Shown here piece after piece: positions 50,778 through 64,000 of a stretch of 64,000 bases of DNA. How positions within the stretch are numbered: the first letter of the stretch is position 1; the number at the start of each line of letters is the position of its first letter. The translations under genes and the position numbers were made by a program. Below the pieces are notes generated by a model that saw nothing but the letters and a program-made list of their open reading frames with translations, had not been told where the DNA came from and did no database searches. This stretch comes from Piromyces finnis. Its lineage: Eukaryota > Neocallimastigomycota > Neocallimastigomycetes > Neocallimastigales > Neocallimastigaceae. The stretch is taken from the NCBI GenBank assembly GCA_002104945.1, contig MCFH01000009.1, positions 512,501 to 576,500 on the forward strand, read 5' to 3'.

Positions 50778-53334
50778 TTTTATATTTTATTTATCTTTTA
50801 CTGTAAATATTATAATCTATTATGTTATTATTTGATAATTTATATTTTATTTTTAATAAACAAATAATTAATTAATCATCTTTAATATTTATTTAATAAT
50901 CAATTTTATTTACTTTCAATATTAATAAATAGAAAATTTTAATATTTATTTTTTATTTTCATTATTTTTTTTTATTTATTGTTATTTTATTTATTTTTAA
51001 TGTTTATTGTTATTATTTTGACTTTTTTTTGTGTTTATTTTTTATATGTTTTCTCTTAATTTACAAACAATTTATTATTATTATTATTATTATTATTAGA
51101 AAATAAATCTATTAAAATATATCATATTTTCATCTTTACATAATTTACTTCGATATATGTATTTTGTATTTTTTTTTTTTTTTATTTTAATGACCATTTT
51201 ATTTTATCTATATTTATTTATCCATCTATTTAGCTATTTTTTTTTCAATGTAATATTATTATTTTTTGTTTTTATTACATATATATATATATTTCAATAT
51301 TTACTTTTCTCTTTATTTATCGTGTTATTAAAATAAATATTTCTTATAGCTTATTTTGTTTTTATTTTTATTATTTTTTACTTTTATATTTATTTTTGTT
51401 AATTTATACTTATTAAGTATTTTTTATTTCTTTTTTTTTTTTACTTTTTTTTTTTTTTTTTTGCTTTCGTTTTATCTTTTTTTATATCTTTTTAGACTAA
51501 AATAAGTAAAAAGAAAGTATTTTAATTATTCTTCTAATTTAAAAAGAATAAGTAATTTATTAAAATTTTTTTAGTTATTTAAAAAAAACAAAAAAAAAAA
51601 AATAAAAGAATGAAAGAATAAAATTATTTATATTGATATTTATATTAATACTGATATATTAATATTAATAATTTTTTAATAATTTTTTAATAAATATAAA
51701 TAGATATTAATTTATATTGTAATATATTGTTACATAGTTAATTATTACTATAATTATTAGTAAATTATTTCTACCACTAAATCATTACCAGCTATATGCA
51801 ATAACTGTACTTTAATATTCTATCTATACCACATTTTATATAGCTTTATTATTTATATTTATTTATTTTTTCAATATTTTATATTTATTATAACTCTTTT
51901 ATTCTTTTTATTAATAATGATTATTCCTTTTTTATAAAATAATGAATAAATTAATTTTTGATATATGGAATTATTTATTGTAAGTTGTTTATATTCATTA
52001 AATTTAATATATAACATAAAAAATCTCAATTTTAAAAAAAAAATAGCAAAAAACGGAATATTATTATATCTGTTTATTTTATTCTATATAAAAAAACATA
52101 TAAAATACTTTTTTCTAACAGAGTAGGACGACAAGTAGTCCTTTAATGTCAATATTCTTATATAATATATATAATAATTTCCTTAATCGCAACATAAAGC
52201 CTAACCTTGTATTTTAATATACTAAAAACTTAATATTGATCAACCAATAAAATAAATGTATATATAATTAAACTATTTGATTAATTTTTTTATATTCATA
52301 TTTGAAATAATATAATCTTTATTAGCCAATAGTATAAACTTAATATATTATAAGTACTTTCTACATAATATTTCTTAAAACTGGTGCTGTAGTTTAGGGT
52401 ATATGTATAATATATAATAATATACAATTATTAATATTGTATATTTATTATCTATTTATTTACACTAATTAAAAATTAACAAGCAATATAAATAAAAAAC
52501 TATGTTAATACAACATGCTATTTTATTAATATTGTATTTATAGTATTATTAATAAACTATTTAATAGTGAATGAATAGTTAATATTCCACATTCAATTAT
52601 GAATTATTACATTTTATTTTATACATTTAACTAATAAATTTTTGTTAATGAATAACCAACTTTATTAGTTTTATAAAAATAATTTATACCATATTTTCAG
52701 TCATTTATAAATAATATTTTAAATATTTTTATACACAAAATACAAATATGAATATTTCTCCTAATATTATTTTATTAAATGTTAAATATTAAATAAAAAA
52801 TAATTAAATTTTCATATTCATTCTATAAAGATATCTTAAAATAAAAATAGTTTACAATGTATAATAATTATCATTAGAAGTTTAGTAAATAATATAATAA
52901 ATAATATATATGATGTATTATACATTATAAATCGGTAATTATTATATATTATAATTATTACACATTAATATTAATGATGCAAATTTGTACTTTGTAATTA
53001 TAAAATTTATGTGATTATTGTTATTTGGATATAATTATTATACATAAATGCTTAATTGCTTTATTATTTTTTCATCTTTAAAATAATAAAATGATAGAAA
53101 AAAAATAAATCAAATAATTCTATTATTGATTTTAATTAAAAATTTAGATTACTTGATTATTCATTAATTTGATAATTTAGTGTTGTCTAACTAAGAAATC
53201 ATTTTATCAAATGTTTGATTTAATCTGATTTCTTATTAATATACAGAAAACAAACACTTTTAATTAATTTTTTTTTTAAAAAAAAATAAATAAACATATG
53301 GTTTAGTATTAATTAATTTTTTTTTTAGTCATAT
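50778..53334. other. Intergenic upstream of Sec63
   Basis: About 2.5 kb of A/T-rich sequence with (ATT)n near 51074-51100, T-rich tracts near 51430-51465 and a small hairpin AGGAC-(8)-GTCCT at 52125-52142. No gene supported. Confidence 0.6.
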
Positions 53335-53517
53335 TTAATTATTTTTTATTCCAATTCTACTTTTGACTGACAATTTTTTTCTTTCCAATTTTTCTTGCTT
53401 TTCTTGTTTTTTCAACAATTCAGCTTGCTCTTTTAATTTATTTATTTCTTTTAATTGTTCATATTCTGTAATATCCTCAGCTTTTAATAAAATAGCTGTA
53501 GGCTTTTGCTTCATCAT
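53335..53517 (-). CDS. Possible small coiled-coil protein or single exon
   Basis: Open frame of 60 residues starting MMKQKPTAILLKAEDITEYE, then a Lys/Glu/Leu-rich helix with coiled-coil character (KEINKLKEQAELLKKQEKQE) and a basic end. Composition is protein-like and less AT-rich than the flanks, unlike the homopolymer frames nearby, so it may be real. It is not recognised. It could be a complete small protein, with AAAATGATG at the start, or the last exon of a longer minus-strand gene; no upstream exon was found. Confidence 0.42.
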   Translation of the reverse strand: MMKQKPTAILLKAEDITEYEQLKEINKLKEQAELLKKQEKQEKLERKKLSVKSRIGIKNN

Positions 53518-55299
53518 TTTTAGAAATAATAATTTATTATTAGTAACAGATTATGATTTTACAAAAGAAAAAGAAAATTTTATTTTAAAAAGGAATATTA
53601 ATGAATAAAATGAAATAAATGTATTCATTTGTAGTGGCGTATGGTAATATTAAAATAATAAAAAATATTATAATTTGTACTACAGAATACTATTTCTTTA
53701 TATGTGGCGTATTACTATTTATAATAATATTATCCATATTTATATATATTATTTTTATTTAATTAATTTTTATCATTATTAAAGATTAGTACTACTTTGA
53801 TTTTTTTTTTTTTTATGAAATTTAAACCTTTTAAATTAAAATAAAGTATTAATAGTCAGTATTTCATTATAGCATTTTAAAGTAATTTCTTGATTTCTTT
53901 CTTTATTATTATTATATATTAAAATTAGAATAATTCATTTTGAATTTAAAAACAATAAATTATGTATTAAACATATACTATTTTTCAATATACTAATTTT
54001 TTAATCTAATAACATAATTAGTTATTCAATTCTTTTCTGGTTTTCTAGATGATACAAAACTTATAATTTTTTATATTTGTTTATTTAATTTAATACATTT
54101 TATTTTAAATATAATTAATAATAAGTTTTTTTTAAAAAAAGGTTTAAATAGGAATAGTTTAACAATTAGTCCTATTAACATTTGTTGTTATTTTTGATAC
54201 ATCAAAAAAATAAAAAAGTAAATTTTATTTATTATAAAAAAATAATTATATTTAATGAAAATTTTTTTTAATAAATTCAAAAATTAAAAAATATATATAA
54301 ATTAAATACATAAAATTCATTTTTATTTATATCAAATAAAATAAAAATTTTATGATTTTTCTTTTTGTTCATTTTTTTTTTTTTTTTTAATATTTTATTT
54401 TTTAAGAAGTATTTAACCTATTTTATTTCTAATAACGCAAAAAATAATTATAGCTTATTAAATATATTTTAAATTTTAAAAAATATATAGTATATATATA
54501 TATATTAATATATACATACATAATGCTTTTAGATATTAATTATTGTAAGTTGTAATAACAGGAATATTTATTAAATTTAACAATAAAATTGTTTTATTTT
54601 TGATAAAAGAAATAAATGTTAAAAAATAATAAGAAAATTGAATATAATATTTTAAAAATTATATTTTTATTTATATTGTTTATAATGATAATAATATTTG
54701 TAAAGATTAAATTTAAAGGTACTCATCAATAAATAAATTATTATTATTATTACTATTATTATAATAATAATAGTAATAATAATGTATAGTAAATAAATAT
54801 TAATATCAATAATATTAATAATAGTAATAATGAAATATTTTGACTAAGAAAAACAAAAATAATGTATTAAATTATTCAAATAAGAAAAAATTAATTATTA
54901 TTTTTTTTTTTAGAATTAAATTATTGGTAATATTAATAATTTGAACAAAGAAAGTTATATTTAAATGAATAATACATTTTAGTAGCTATTTCTATAATAG
55001 AAATTTTGTTTGAAATTAAATAAAGATTTTAAGAATAAATTAAAACATTCAATTTATAGTGTTAAAAGAATATAAATAGAATATATTTATTATTTATTAT
55101 TATATATTTATTAATTTGAGTTATATTAATTATATTAACATTCTATTTTTAAAAATTATTTTATGCTGTTTTTATATTTCTAATACAAATTTAAAAGCTG
55201 AAACTTATTTTTAACCATTTAAATATAATTCAATAATTTAAAAATATTTAAGTTAAAAAATATATTAGCTCTATATACGTTTAAGATATTTCATAAAAA
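53518..55299. other. Intergenic upstream of Sin3
   Basis: About 1.8 kb, A/T-rich, with T runs near 54370-54390 and imperfect ATT/AAT repeats near 54738-54840. No coding or structured element supported. Confidence 0.6.
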
Positions 55300-58200
55300 A
55301 TGTACAATAATACACCAAAGTTACCACCAATAAACCAACCAGACCATATTTCACAAAATAAATTACCACCAGCAAAAGAATTACTTCGTAATGATAATTT
55401 AAATATGTCAACACCTCCATCCCATAATTTATTTTCATATAATCAAACAGATTCCATGGATAAACCAAATCAAAGAAATGATCTGCCTTCTCATCCAATA
55501 AATAAAATGCCAATGCATAATATGCCAGGAAAACAAATTTCACATTCAATGCCAATTCATGTACAGAAAACACAAAATAAACCAGTATCAAATATTCAGT
55601 CTCAAATGCCTAATCAAAATCCAATTCTTTCACCAAATCAAATGGGAAATATTCAATCACCAATGCAACAACAAATGTCCCTAATTCCTAGTCAATCAAA
55701 TTCTAATATTAATTCTACAGCTCAAAATTCATCGTCATCATCATCATCAATGCAACAACAACCACCTTCTTCACAACCACCGTCTTCTCAACCATCAATG
55801 CAAAACAATCAATATAATTATAATCAACCACCTCCATCAAATATGGCAAACAATCAACTTAATCAAAACGCTATTAATCAAAAAGGTTTAAAGCATAGAC
55901 AAAAGCCAAAACCAAAACCAAAAATCAAAGGTAATCCTCCAAACATTCAACCGATGCAACCACTTCAACCAGCTCCCTCACAGAATCATTCAATTAATCC
56001 TAATATATTGTCAAACATTCAGCAAGGACAAAATATGACTAATATACCGTTACCACCACAAAATAATTCAATGGGAACTATTATTAATGGAAGAAACCCT
56101 ATGCCACCAATGAATAATGCCTCAAATAGTTCTATAGCAACTTCTACAAATCAATCTATACCATTGTCTCGAGGAAATAATAATTCAAATAATAATGGTC
56201 CTATGAATCAAAATTATCCAAATTCAGCACCTCCTATGAATGGTTTACTACCTTCTCATAATAGACCACAACAAATGCCAAATAATGATATTAATATAAA
56301 CAATTCTCAAAATAATGATTATCGTCCATTAAATGTAAAAGATGCATTAGTTTATCTTGATCAGGTGAAAGAACAATTTAATAATTCACCACAAGTTTAT
56401 AATCAATTTTTAGATATTATGAAAGAATTTAAATCTGAAAAGTAAGTATTTTTTATTTTAAATCAATTTTTTTTTGTTATATTAATTCTTAAGAATACTT
56501 ATATCTAAATTATTAATTTATTTTTTCAAAAATTAAAAAGTCTTTCAACTCCTGGTGTAATAGAACGTGTATCAACATTATTTAAAGACCATCCAAATCT
56601 TATTATAGGATTTAATACTTTTTTACCTCCAGGGTATCGTATTGAGCCACCTGCAAACGGACAAGAAACAGTAAAAGTTATTACACCAAATAATCAAATG
56701 AATATGCAACCAAATCATATGATGATGAATATGAATCCACAACAATCTATGCAAAATAATAATCAACAACCACAAAATCAAATTCAATTTTATAACAATA
56801 ATAACAATGATAATAATCAACAGAACTTCAATTCAAGTATGTATCTAAAAAAAAAATAGAATACTAATAATTGTAATAATATAAATGATTTGTATAAATT
56901 ATTTTGATTGCATACTAATATTTAATAATCCTTTAAAAATTATTAAAAATTATAAAAAAAGATGATCAAAACATGAAAATGATGCCATCCACAGGAAATT
57001 CTTTCAATAACAGTAATAATATGAATTTGAATAAACAAAAATCACCATTAAATTCTCAAAGACGTAGTCTTCCTAATATTATGCCAATGAATAATAATAT
57101 GCAACAACCAATGCCATATAATAATAATATGATGAATAACAGTAATATTAATAACAATAATAACAACAATAATAGAGATATGCCTTACAGTAACCGTAAA
57201 AGAGCACCGGTTGAATTTAATCACGCAATTAATTTTGTTAATAAGATCAAAGTAATTATATATTAGTATTTTATTAAATAATATTATGAACTGTTTGAAT
57301 ATTAAGAAAAATATTTTTTAATAAATATAATGTATACAATTTAATAGACTCGCTTTATTAACGAACCAGGAAAGTATAAGCAATTTTTAGAAATTCTTCA
57401 AATTTATCAAAAAGAACAGAAACCAATTCAAGAAGTAAATAATATTATATATATTTTATATATTAATATTGATTTAGAAAATTTTTATTAATTAGAAATT
57501 TTAAATTTTAAGGTCTATTCACAAGTTCAGGTGCTATTCCAAAATGAATTAGATTTATTAGAAGAATTTAAGAATTTCTTACCCGATAGTACACAAGCAT
57601 CTATTATTACTAATAACAATAACATTATAAATAAACAAATGAGACCGATTCAAGCCAAAATGCAATCAAATCCAAGTAATAGTAACTATCTTTTTTTTTT
57701 ATTTTAGTTTATTAAAATTTATAAATTATTTGTAAATAAATTTTAATAATATATACTATATATATTTATCTATATTTTTCCATATAAAGGAAATATAATT
57801 CAAAATAATGAAAATATTAATAATAATATGCAAATAAATAATAATTATCAACAATCACATCAACAAATATATCAAAATTCAATAAATATGCACCCTTCTC
57901 AAAAGCCAATGTACCAAATGGATAATAATATACCAAATAATCAAAATATGCAACAAAACATGAATATGCCAATACAAAATCAAATTCAACCACAACCAAA
58001 TGATATTCAAAATCATAATAAAAGACAAGGCCCTTATCAAATAAATCAAATAAAGCCTCATAAAAGAGCTTTACAACCAAGTAATAATAACAATATCAAT
58101 AATAATAACAATATGCAATTTAGTAATAAAAACCAAAATATGCAATATTCTTCTCATCCTCCAAATAAGGTTATTATAAATGATTAATATCATTTAAATT

Positions 58201-61200
58201 AAACATTTAGTATATTATTATTTAATAGTTTAATAATGATCAGTTGAAATACTATAGAAAATATTAATCAATTTTTATTTATCATATATATTAATTTAAA
58301 TATAATATATTAGAAATATAAAATATCAAAAGATGAAAAACAAAATTCTTCTGAGGATATGGTCTTTTTTAATAAAGCAAGACAAGTAATTGGAAATAAA
58401 GCAGATTACGATAAATTTTTACAGGTATTAAATCAATTTAGTCAGGAAATAATAAATTCAAAAACATTAGTTGAAAAGGTTGGACCATATTTAGGTCGCT
58501 CGCCTGAACTGTTTAAATGGTTTAAAAGCTTTATTAAATATAATGATGAGGAAACAATATGTAAGTTACAATCGTTTTTATTTATATAATATAGGTTGAA
58601 TTAGATTTTAATATTAACCTATAAAAAAATATTAAATTTAATAAAGCAAATATTCCTGCAGTTAAATCAATCAACGATGAAAATAATACATATGAATTTG
58701 TTGGCAAAAGTTATTATAAAGCACCAGAAAAAGTATTATCCTATCTTATAAAAATTATCAAATAATTATAAAATCTCTTATGCCATTTCCAAAAAATTAA
58801 ATTAAAATTTATTATATATAAAATATTCTAGTTATCAAGTTTAAAATGTTCTGGTAGAGATGAATTATGTAATTCTGTTTTAAATGATAAATATACCTCA
58901 AGATCAATTTCTATTAATGGTAAAACACCAAACTTTATACCAATTAACATTTTTGATGAAGTCTTATATAATTGTGAAGAAGAAAGATATAAATTTGATT
59001 ATAATCTTTCAATTTGCCGTCATGCCATTGAAATATTTGAATTAATGGGAATTAAACTCTCTAATTTGCCAAATGAAGAAAAAGAAAGATTTAAATTTTT
59101 CAATTCCATAAATGGTTAGTATTATAAGGACTAAAATAAAAATTATTTCATTATAATTATATAATTACATAAAATATGAAATTAATATTTGTTTTTATTA
59201 TTATTATTTAAAAGAAACATCTAGAATCATTTGTAGAAAAGCTATTAAAAAACTGTATACAAAGGAATATGAAAATGATATTGTTAATGCTGTTAATGAA
59301 AATCCAAATGTTGCAATTCCATTATTATTAAAAAGATTGAGACAAAAAGAAGACGAATGGTCTCATTTTCAAGTAAGACCTATTTAATATCAAATTAATA
59401 ATAATTATGTATAATAATTTTGATATTTAAAAGTAGTATTAAATTATATCTAATTTTTTTTTTTTTTTTATTTTATTTATAGCGTGAGTGGAACAAATTA
59501 TGGTGTCAAATTAATAAAAATAATATTAATAGGGCCCTTGATCATTTAGCATCATCATATAAAATAAATGAAAAACTTAATCTTAATAATCAAATATTTA
59601 TAAACCAAATTGAAAAATTGTATAAAGAAGGACTTGTTCATCACCATACAGAAGATTTTACAATGGATGAAGAATCGTATGATGATAATAAAAAGTATCA
59701 TTACAGTTTAAAATTTTTGGATAGTAATGTATTGCAAGATTTGCATATTTTAATAAGACAATATCTTAAGGCTGAGAATATTAATAATGAAGATTATAAC
59801 AAAGTAGAAAATTTCTTTGAGAAATTCTTATCTGAATTTTTCTCTGAAACATTCGATATATCTGCAGAAGAAGATATTGAAATTGATAGAATGCTAAGAA
59901 AAGAACTTAATCCATCAGAAGTTGCAGCCATGGGAATTAATGAAAGTAATGGAAAAAGCGTAATTAAAGCTTTCCATAAAATTGGTGAGAATGATAAAAA
60001 TGAAGCAAACACAACATTTACACAAAATGTTGAACCAACAAATAATTCAGTTTCTGTATCTATTACTACTAGAGAAACAGAGAATGGCGGTATCACTACC
60101 ACATATTATCATACAAATAAGAATCTAGCATTAAATATTGAAGTGGAAAGTAGTCAAAGTGAAATGGATATTGATAATTCATCCTTCATTGGCTCAAAGA
60201 ATGAAGATATAGTGAATGCTAAGAAGAAGAGAAATGAACGTAATATGGATGTAGAAGATTGGAGAAGACGTGCTCGTATTGGACATATTCAGCATCAAAA
60301 TGAAAGCTATATATTTTATGCTGATAGTCACTTTTATTGTTTCTTTAGATTATTACATGTAGGCTTTCACATAATAATTTATTCACAATTTTATAATTAT
60401 TAATATTTATATTTGTATAAAAATTTTTTATAATAGGTTCTATACAGAAGATTAATGCATGTGAAAGAAATTTCCTTATTAAAAATAAAAAATCCATCAA
60501 GTATTAAAAAATATCCAGGTATATAGCCTATCTTAACCTTATATATATTCAAATATTTAATCTAATTATTGATAATTATTATTTACCTTTTTACTTTAAT
60601 ATATTTTATAACATATACTTGATATATATTCACAAAAAAAAAAAAAAAAAAAAAAATAAAAATAAAAAAATAAAAAAATAAAAATTATATTTTAATTTTA
60701 ATTAGATATTTATAAAGACAAACTTCAATTAATTATGAAATTAATTGACAAAAAATGTACCCAACTAAAATTTGAAGAAGAATCTAAAAAACTTCTTGGA
60801 AATGAAGCATACAAATTATTTACAATAAATAAAATTATAGCTAAGACTGTAGAGGAAATTGATTTTATACTTAAAAGTGATAAAACTGAGGAATTACTTA
60901 ATATTTCAAGAAAATATCATCAACTTGCAAAAGATGGTGATCCTAAAACAATTAATGAAGAATACTTTAAATATTTATTAGAGGTTAATAATCTATTAAA
61001 TGCCTCACAGATTTATAAAATGGAATACGTAAGAACAAAAATATTTATAAATATTATTAAATAAATTAAAATAATAATTAAAAATAAAATTATATAAAAA
61101 TCTAGAATACATCAAAGAAAATGTTAAAAATCAAATTAATAAAAGCAAATGATATTGTTAATATGAAAAACATATCTATTCAATTACATAAATGGAAAGA

Positions 61201-61653
61201 TTTTATAAAATCATTCTGTTTATTACAAGTTGATAATAATGAAATTCTTAAATCAAAGAAAATAAGGACTCCATATATGAAAAGGTAAACTTATTAAAGT
61301 ATAAAATAGAATAAAAATAAATAAATAGAATAATATATATATAGCAGTAATTAATTATTTGATACTAATATTAAATATTCCTGAATATTAATAATCAAAG
61401 AAATTTAAAATCCAACCTGGAATATGTAAATAAACAACAATTCCCTGAATATTCAATATATAAGTCCGGGTTAAAGTTTTTAATTTGTCCGAAGAATTAT
61501 CAAATTAAATATGTTATGAATTCTGAAGATTATTATATAAAATATGGATCTAAAGTCGAAAATCTTCAGAAAAAAGAAGAAATTATAAAAAAAATGAAGA
61601 AAAAGAAGTTTTTGGATTGGTTGGATACCAAGGCTATTCAAAATCCAAAATAA
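55300..61653 (+). CDS. SIN3: Sin3 transcriptional corepressor scaffold
   Basis: Nuclear scaffold of the Sin3/Rpd3 histone deacetylase complex. Plus-strand gene of about 15 exons, roughly 1,600 residues; first exon 55300-56441. Order: a Gln/Asn/Pro/Met-rich leader (1-340); PAH1 ([19 protein letters not shown], then [20 protein letters not shown] and [10 protein letters not shown]); Gln/Asn-rich linker; PAH2 ([13 protein letters not shown], then [16 protein letters not shown]); further linker; PAH3 ([20 protein letters not shown]); HDAC-interaction region ([53 protein letters not shown]); and the Sin3 C-terminal domain ([15 protein letters not shown], then [14 protein letters not shown]). Stop at 61651-61653. 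The ATG has an AAAAAATG context. A long acidic insertion (59800-60240) separates the HDAC-interaction region from the C-terminal domain, as in other Sin3 proteins. DNA binding is not expected; partners bring it to promoters. Confidence 0.93.
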
Positions 61654-62407
61654 AGTAAAAATCTATATAAATTAATAATAATAATTTAAATACTAAAAAT
61701 TAACAAAAACTTTTTTTTATACAGTAGTAATGTAGATAGCTGAAACCGCTCATAAAAATAAATACATATACATTTTCATATTTTATCAATTTAATTATTT
61801 TTATTAAATTACTATTAGTAATTTCATAATTTCTTATTAACCTACGTTTATTTCTTTTATTATTATTATTAGCAATATTAAATATATATAATAAATTTAT
61901 TGATAATTCTATTTAAAATTTTAAGTAATAAAAAGTATTTTTTTTTTATATTACTATTTTGCTTTACTTTTTTTTTATTATTATTAATTTAATTGAGACA
62001 ATAACTCTAAAGAAAAAGAATTTTTTAAAGTGTAAAAAAAAAAAAAAAAATAAAAAGAAATATTAAAAAAATATTTATATATGTTTTATTATTATTTTTT
62101 TTTTTAATTTAAAAATTATATTATTAACAAAAATTAAAATTTCTTTTAAACATTTTCTATTAAATAATATATATTTAACCGATGATGATTGGTCAAAAAT
62201 CAAATTTTTAATTTTTTTTTTTTTCTTTTTTTTTTAAAAAAATAATGTATTATATTTTTTATATAATAAATATATTTTTTTAAATTTTAAAAATAAAATT
62301 CAAAATTAAGATTGAAGAATTTTAATTTTGAGATCTTTTTTGTATTTATTAATATTATTACTATTTGAATATACCAATAATAATAAAATTATAAATTATA
62401 AAAAAAT
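61654..62407. other. Intergenic between Sin3 and Rlp24
   Basis: A/T-rich with A and T runs; carries the Sin3 3' flank and Rlp24 promoter. Nothing recognised. Confidence 0.6.
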
Positions 62408-63234
62408 ATGCGTTTAGAAAAGTGTTACTTCTGTTCTTCAACTATATATCCAGGACATGGTATTACATTTGTCCGTAATGATAGTAAGGTATATAAAGCA
62501 AATCATTTATCAATTCTTTAATCTATTTTAAGGATGCTTTAAGATATAAATAAATAAAAATTATTTTATTTTCAAAGGATTAAACAAATTGACTATTAGA
62601 GATTTATACTACAACATAAGAATAAGAAAATAATTTAAAAAGTCAATTTAAAATTTAAAAAAATAATTTTACACAATGAAAGTTTAAAATATATATATTA
62701 AGATAGTAAATATAAATCAAAATACATTATTAAATTTCGTTTATCACAAATAATTAGGTATTCAGATTTTGTCGTTCTAAATGTCACAAATCATTCAAAA
62801 TGAAGCGTAATCCAAGAAAGGTTCGTTGGACTAAGGCTTTCAGAAAGGCTGCTGGAAAGGAAATGGTTATTGTAAGTAAAATAATATATACTTAAATAAA
62901 CAAATTTAAAATTAAGCTAATCATAAAAATTTTATAAATTAAATAGGATTCTACCTTTGAATTTGAAAAACGTCGTAACATTCCAGTTCGTTATGATCGT
63001 GATATGATGGCTACTACCTTAAAGGCTATGAAGAGAGTACAAGAAATTCGTAAACGTCGTGAAAGAGTATTCTACAAGAACAGAATGAAGGGAAAGAAGG
63101 AACACGAAAGACAACAAAATATCAAGACAATCAAGAAGAATGTCGAACTTATATCTGGTCCATCACTCAAGACAAAAGAATTATTACAAAAAATACAACA
63201 AAAGGAAACAAAAACAGAAATGGATTTATCATAA
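62408..63234 (+). CDS. RLP24: Ribosome biogenesis protein Rlp24
   Basis: Pre-60S assembly factor related to eL24, a placeholder exchanged for eL24 by the Drg1 ATPase in the cytoplasm. Three exons: 62408-62488, 62758-62871, 62947-63234, giving 160 residues, slightly shorter than yeast Rlp24. The start [19 protein letters not shown] and [20 protein letters not shown] show the zinc-binding CxxC...CxxxC of the eL24 fold (Cys6, Cys9, Cys32 and Cys36). [17 protein letters not shown] and [16 protein letters not shown] are typical of Rlp24 and separate it from eL24. The rest is a basic helix ([19 protein letters not shown]). The end is less acidic than in yeast. Confidence 0.96.
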
Positions 63235-64000
63235 ACAATTTACCCATAATTCAAAAAAAGTTATTTCAAATTTATATTTATAACATTACCATTTTATCAG
63301 TATATAATATAATATAAAATTAATAAATTATTTAATTAGTAATAAAGAAAATAATATCTTTTCATTTTAGTTTTTTTTTTTAAAAAAAATATTAATCATT
63401 CATTTGTTTATTTATTAATATTTTATCTTATTTAATATTTCATAGAATTATGTATTTTTAATTTCACAATAAACTAAATAAATAATGAATTTAAAATAAT
63501 AAATAACAATTAATGTGTAAATGAAAGTATAATATATTATTACTACAGATTAACAAATGAATTATAATTTAAAAGAAAAGGAAGAAAATAACTTTGTATT
63601 TTGAAAATAATTATAATTATTGATAGATTTTTTTATTTAGTAAATTCTCCTGTTTATTTTACATTTAAATTTTAATAATTAATATATAAGAAAAAAAAAA
63701 AAAAAAAGGTATTTTATTCTAGTAATTAATAAATAAAGATATTTAAAATGTATAATAGAAGAGAATTTTTTATGAAAAAAATAAAATTTGTATATATGAA
63801 TAATATCATATATATTCAAATTCAAATGAAATTTGTATATGTAAATAATTATAGTTTTGTATGAATAATTTAGGATAAATAAAAAAAAATAGCGATTTAT
63901 TATTTATTCGGCTAATTCAGTATAGTATAATTAAAATATACAAAATTTTATGAGATTAGATGTTTATTTTAATAAGCATATATTGTTTATATTAAGATAG
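63235..64000. other. Intergenic to window end
   Basis: A/T-rich 3' flank of Rlp24 with poly(A) near 63692-63708. No further gene seen. Confidence 0.6.

Noticed and set aside
55271-55591. 106-codon minus-strand hydrophobic frame
   Set aside because: Antisense to the Sin3 N-terminal exon; its hydrophobicity comes from reverse reading of Asn/Gln/Pro codons.

Overview
The window is nuclear DNA from a very AT-rich eukaryote. Non-coding DNA is made of A/T homopolymers, AT-only tracts and trinucleotide microsatellites; genes carry many short GT-AG introns with almost pure A/T interiors, and proteins carry Asn/Thr/Ser/Gln runs. Gene content is that of a flagellated fungus: Sin3, a farnesyltransferase alpha subunit, Sec63, Rlp24, eIF2-alpha, eIF4G and a MYCBPAP-type flagellar protein. 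I infer an anaerobic gut fungus (Neocallimastigomycota). An AT-rich social amoeba would look similar in composition, but those lack flagellar proteins. No prokaryotic features, tRNAs, rRNAs or CRISPR arrays were seen.

Layout. 40-2421 (+): 3' part of a WNK kinase with an OSR1/SPAK-CCT-like segment and a SAM-like tail. 4349-4845 (-): a complete ribosomal protein eL39 gene hidden by two introns. 6766-8749 (+): an unrecognised membrane-anchored, Cys-containing protein in five exons. 9504-11000 (-) and 16839-18428 (+): two divergent paralogues of an unknown low-complexity family ending in a conserved RFxV/RFxI motif. 21713-23317 (+): eIF2-alpha. About 24040-24725 (+): a decayed coding sequence standing out by its higher GC. 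27603-33736 (-): eIF4G with MIF4G, MA3 and a probable W2-like C-terminus. 38287-40462 (-): protein farnesyl/geranylgeranyltransferase alpha subunit. 41209-45782 (-): a 21-exon MYCBPAP homologue. 47420-50777 (-): Sec63. 53335-53517 (-): a possible small coiled-coil protein. 55300-61653 (+): Sin3. 62408-63234 (+): Rlp24. The rest is intergenic, with microsatellites, long poly(T) tracts, a nested-palindrome direct repeat near 14.5 kb and a roughly 72-unit AAT array at 35.3 kb.

Most genes are unlinked housekeeping functions: translation (eL39, eIF2-alpha, eIF4G, Rlp24), ER translocation (Sec63), prenylation, chromatin repression (Sin3) and the flagellum (MYCBPAP). The most suggestive functional link is between the WNK kinase, whose CCT-like fold class binds RFx[V/I] peptides, and the two paralogues that both end in such a motif. 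That link is inference. Exon boundaries were placed by hand from GT-AG sites, frame continuity and family similarity; no computation was run.
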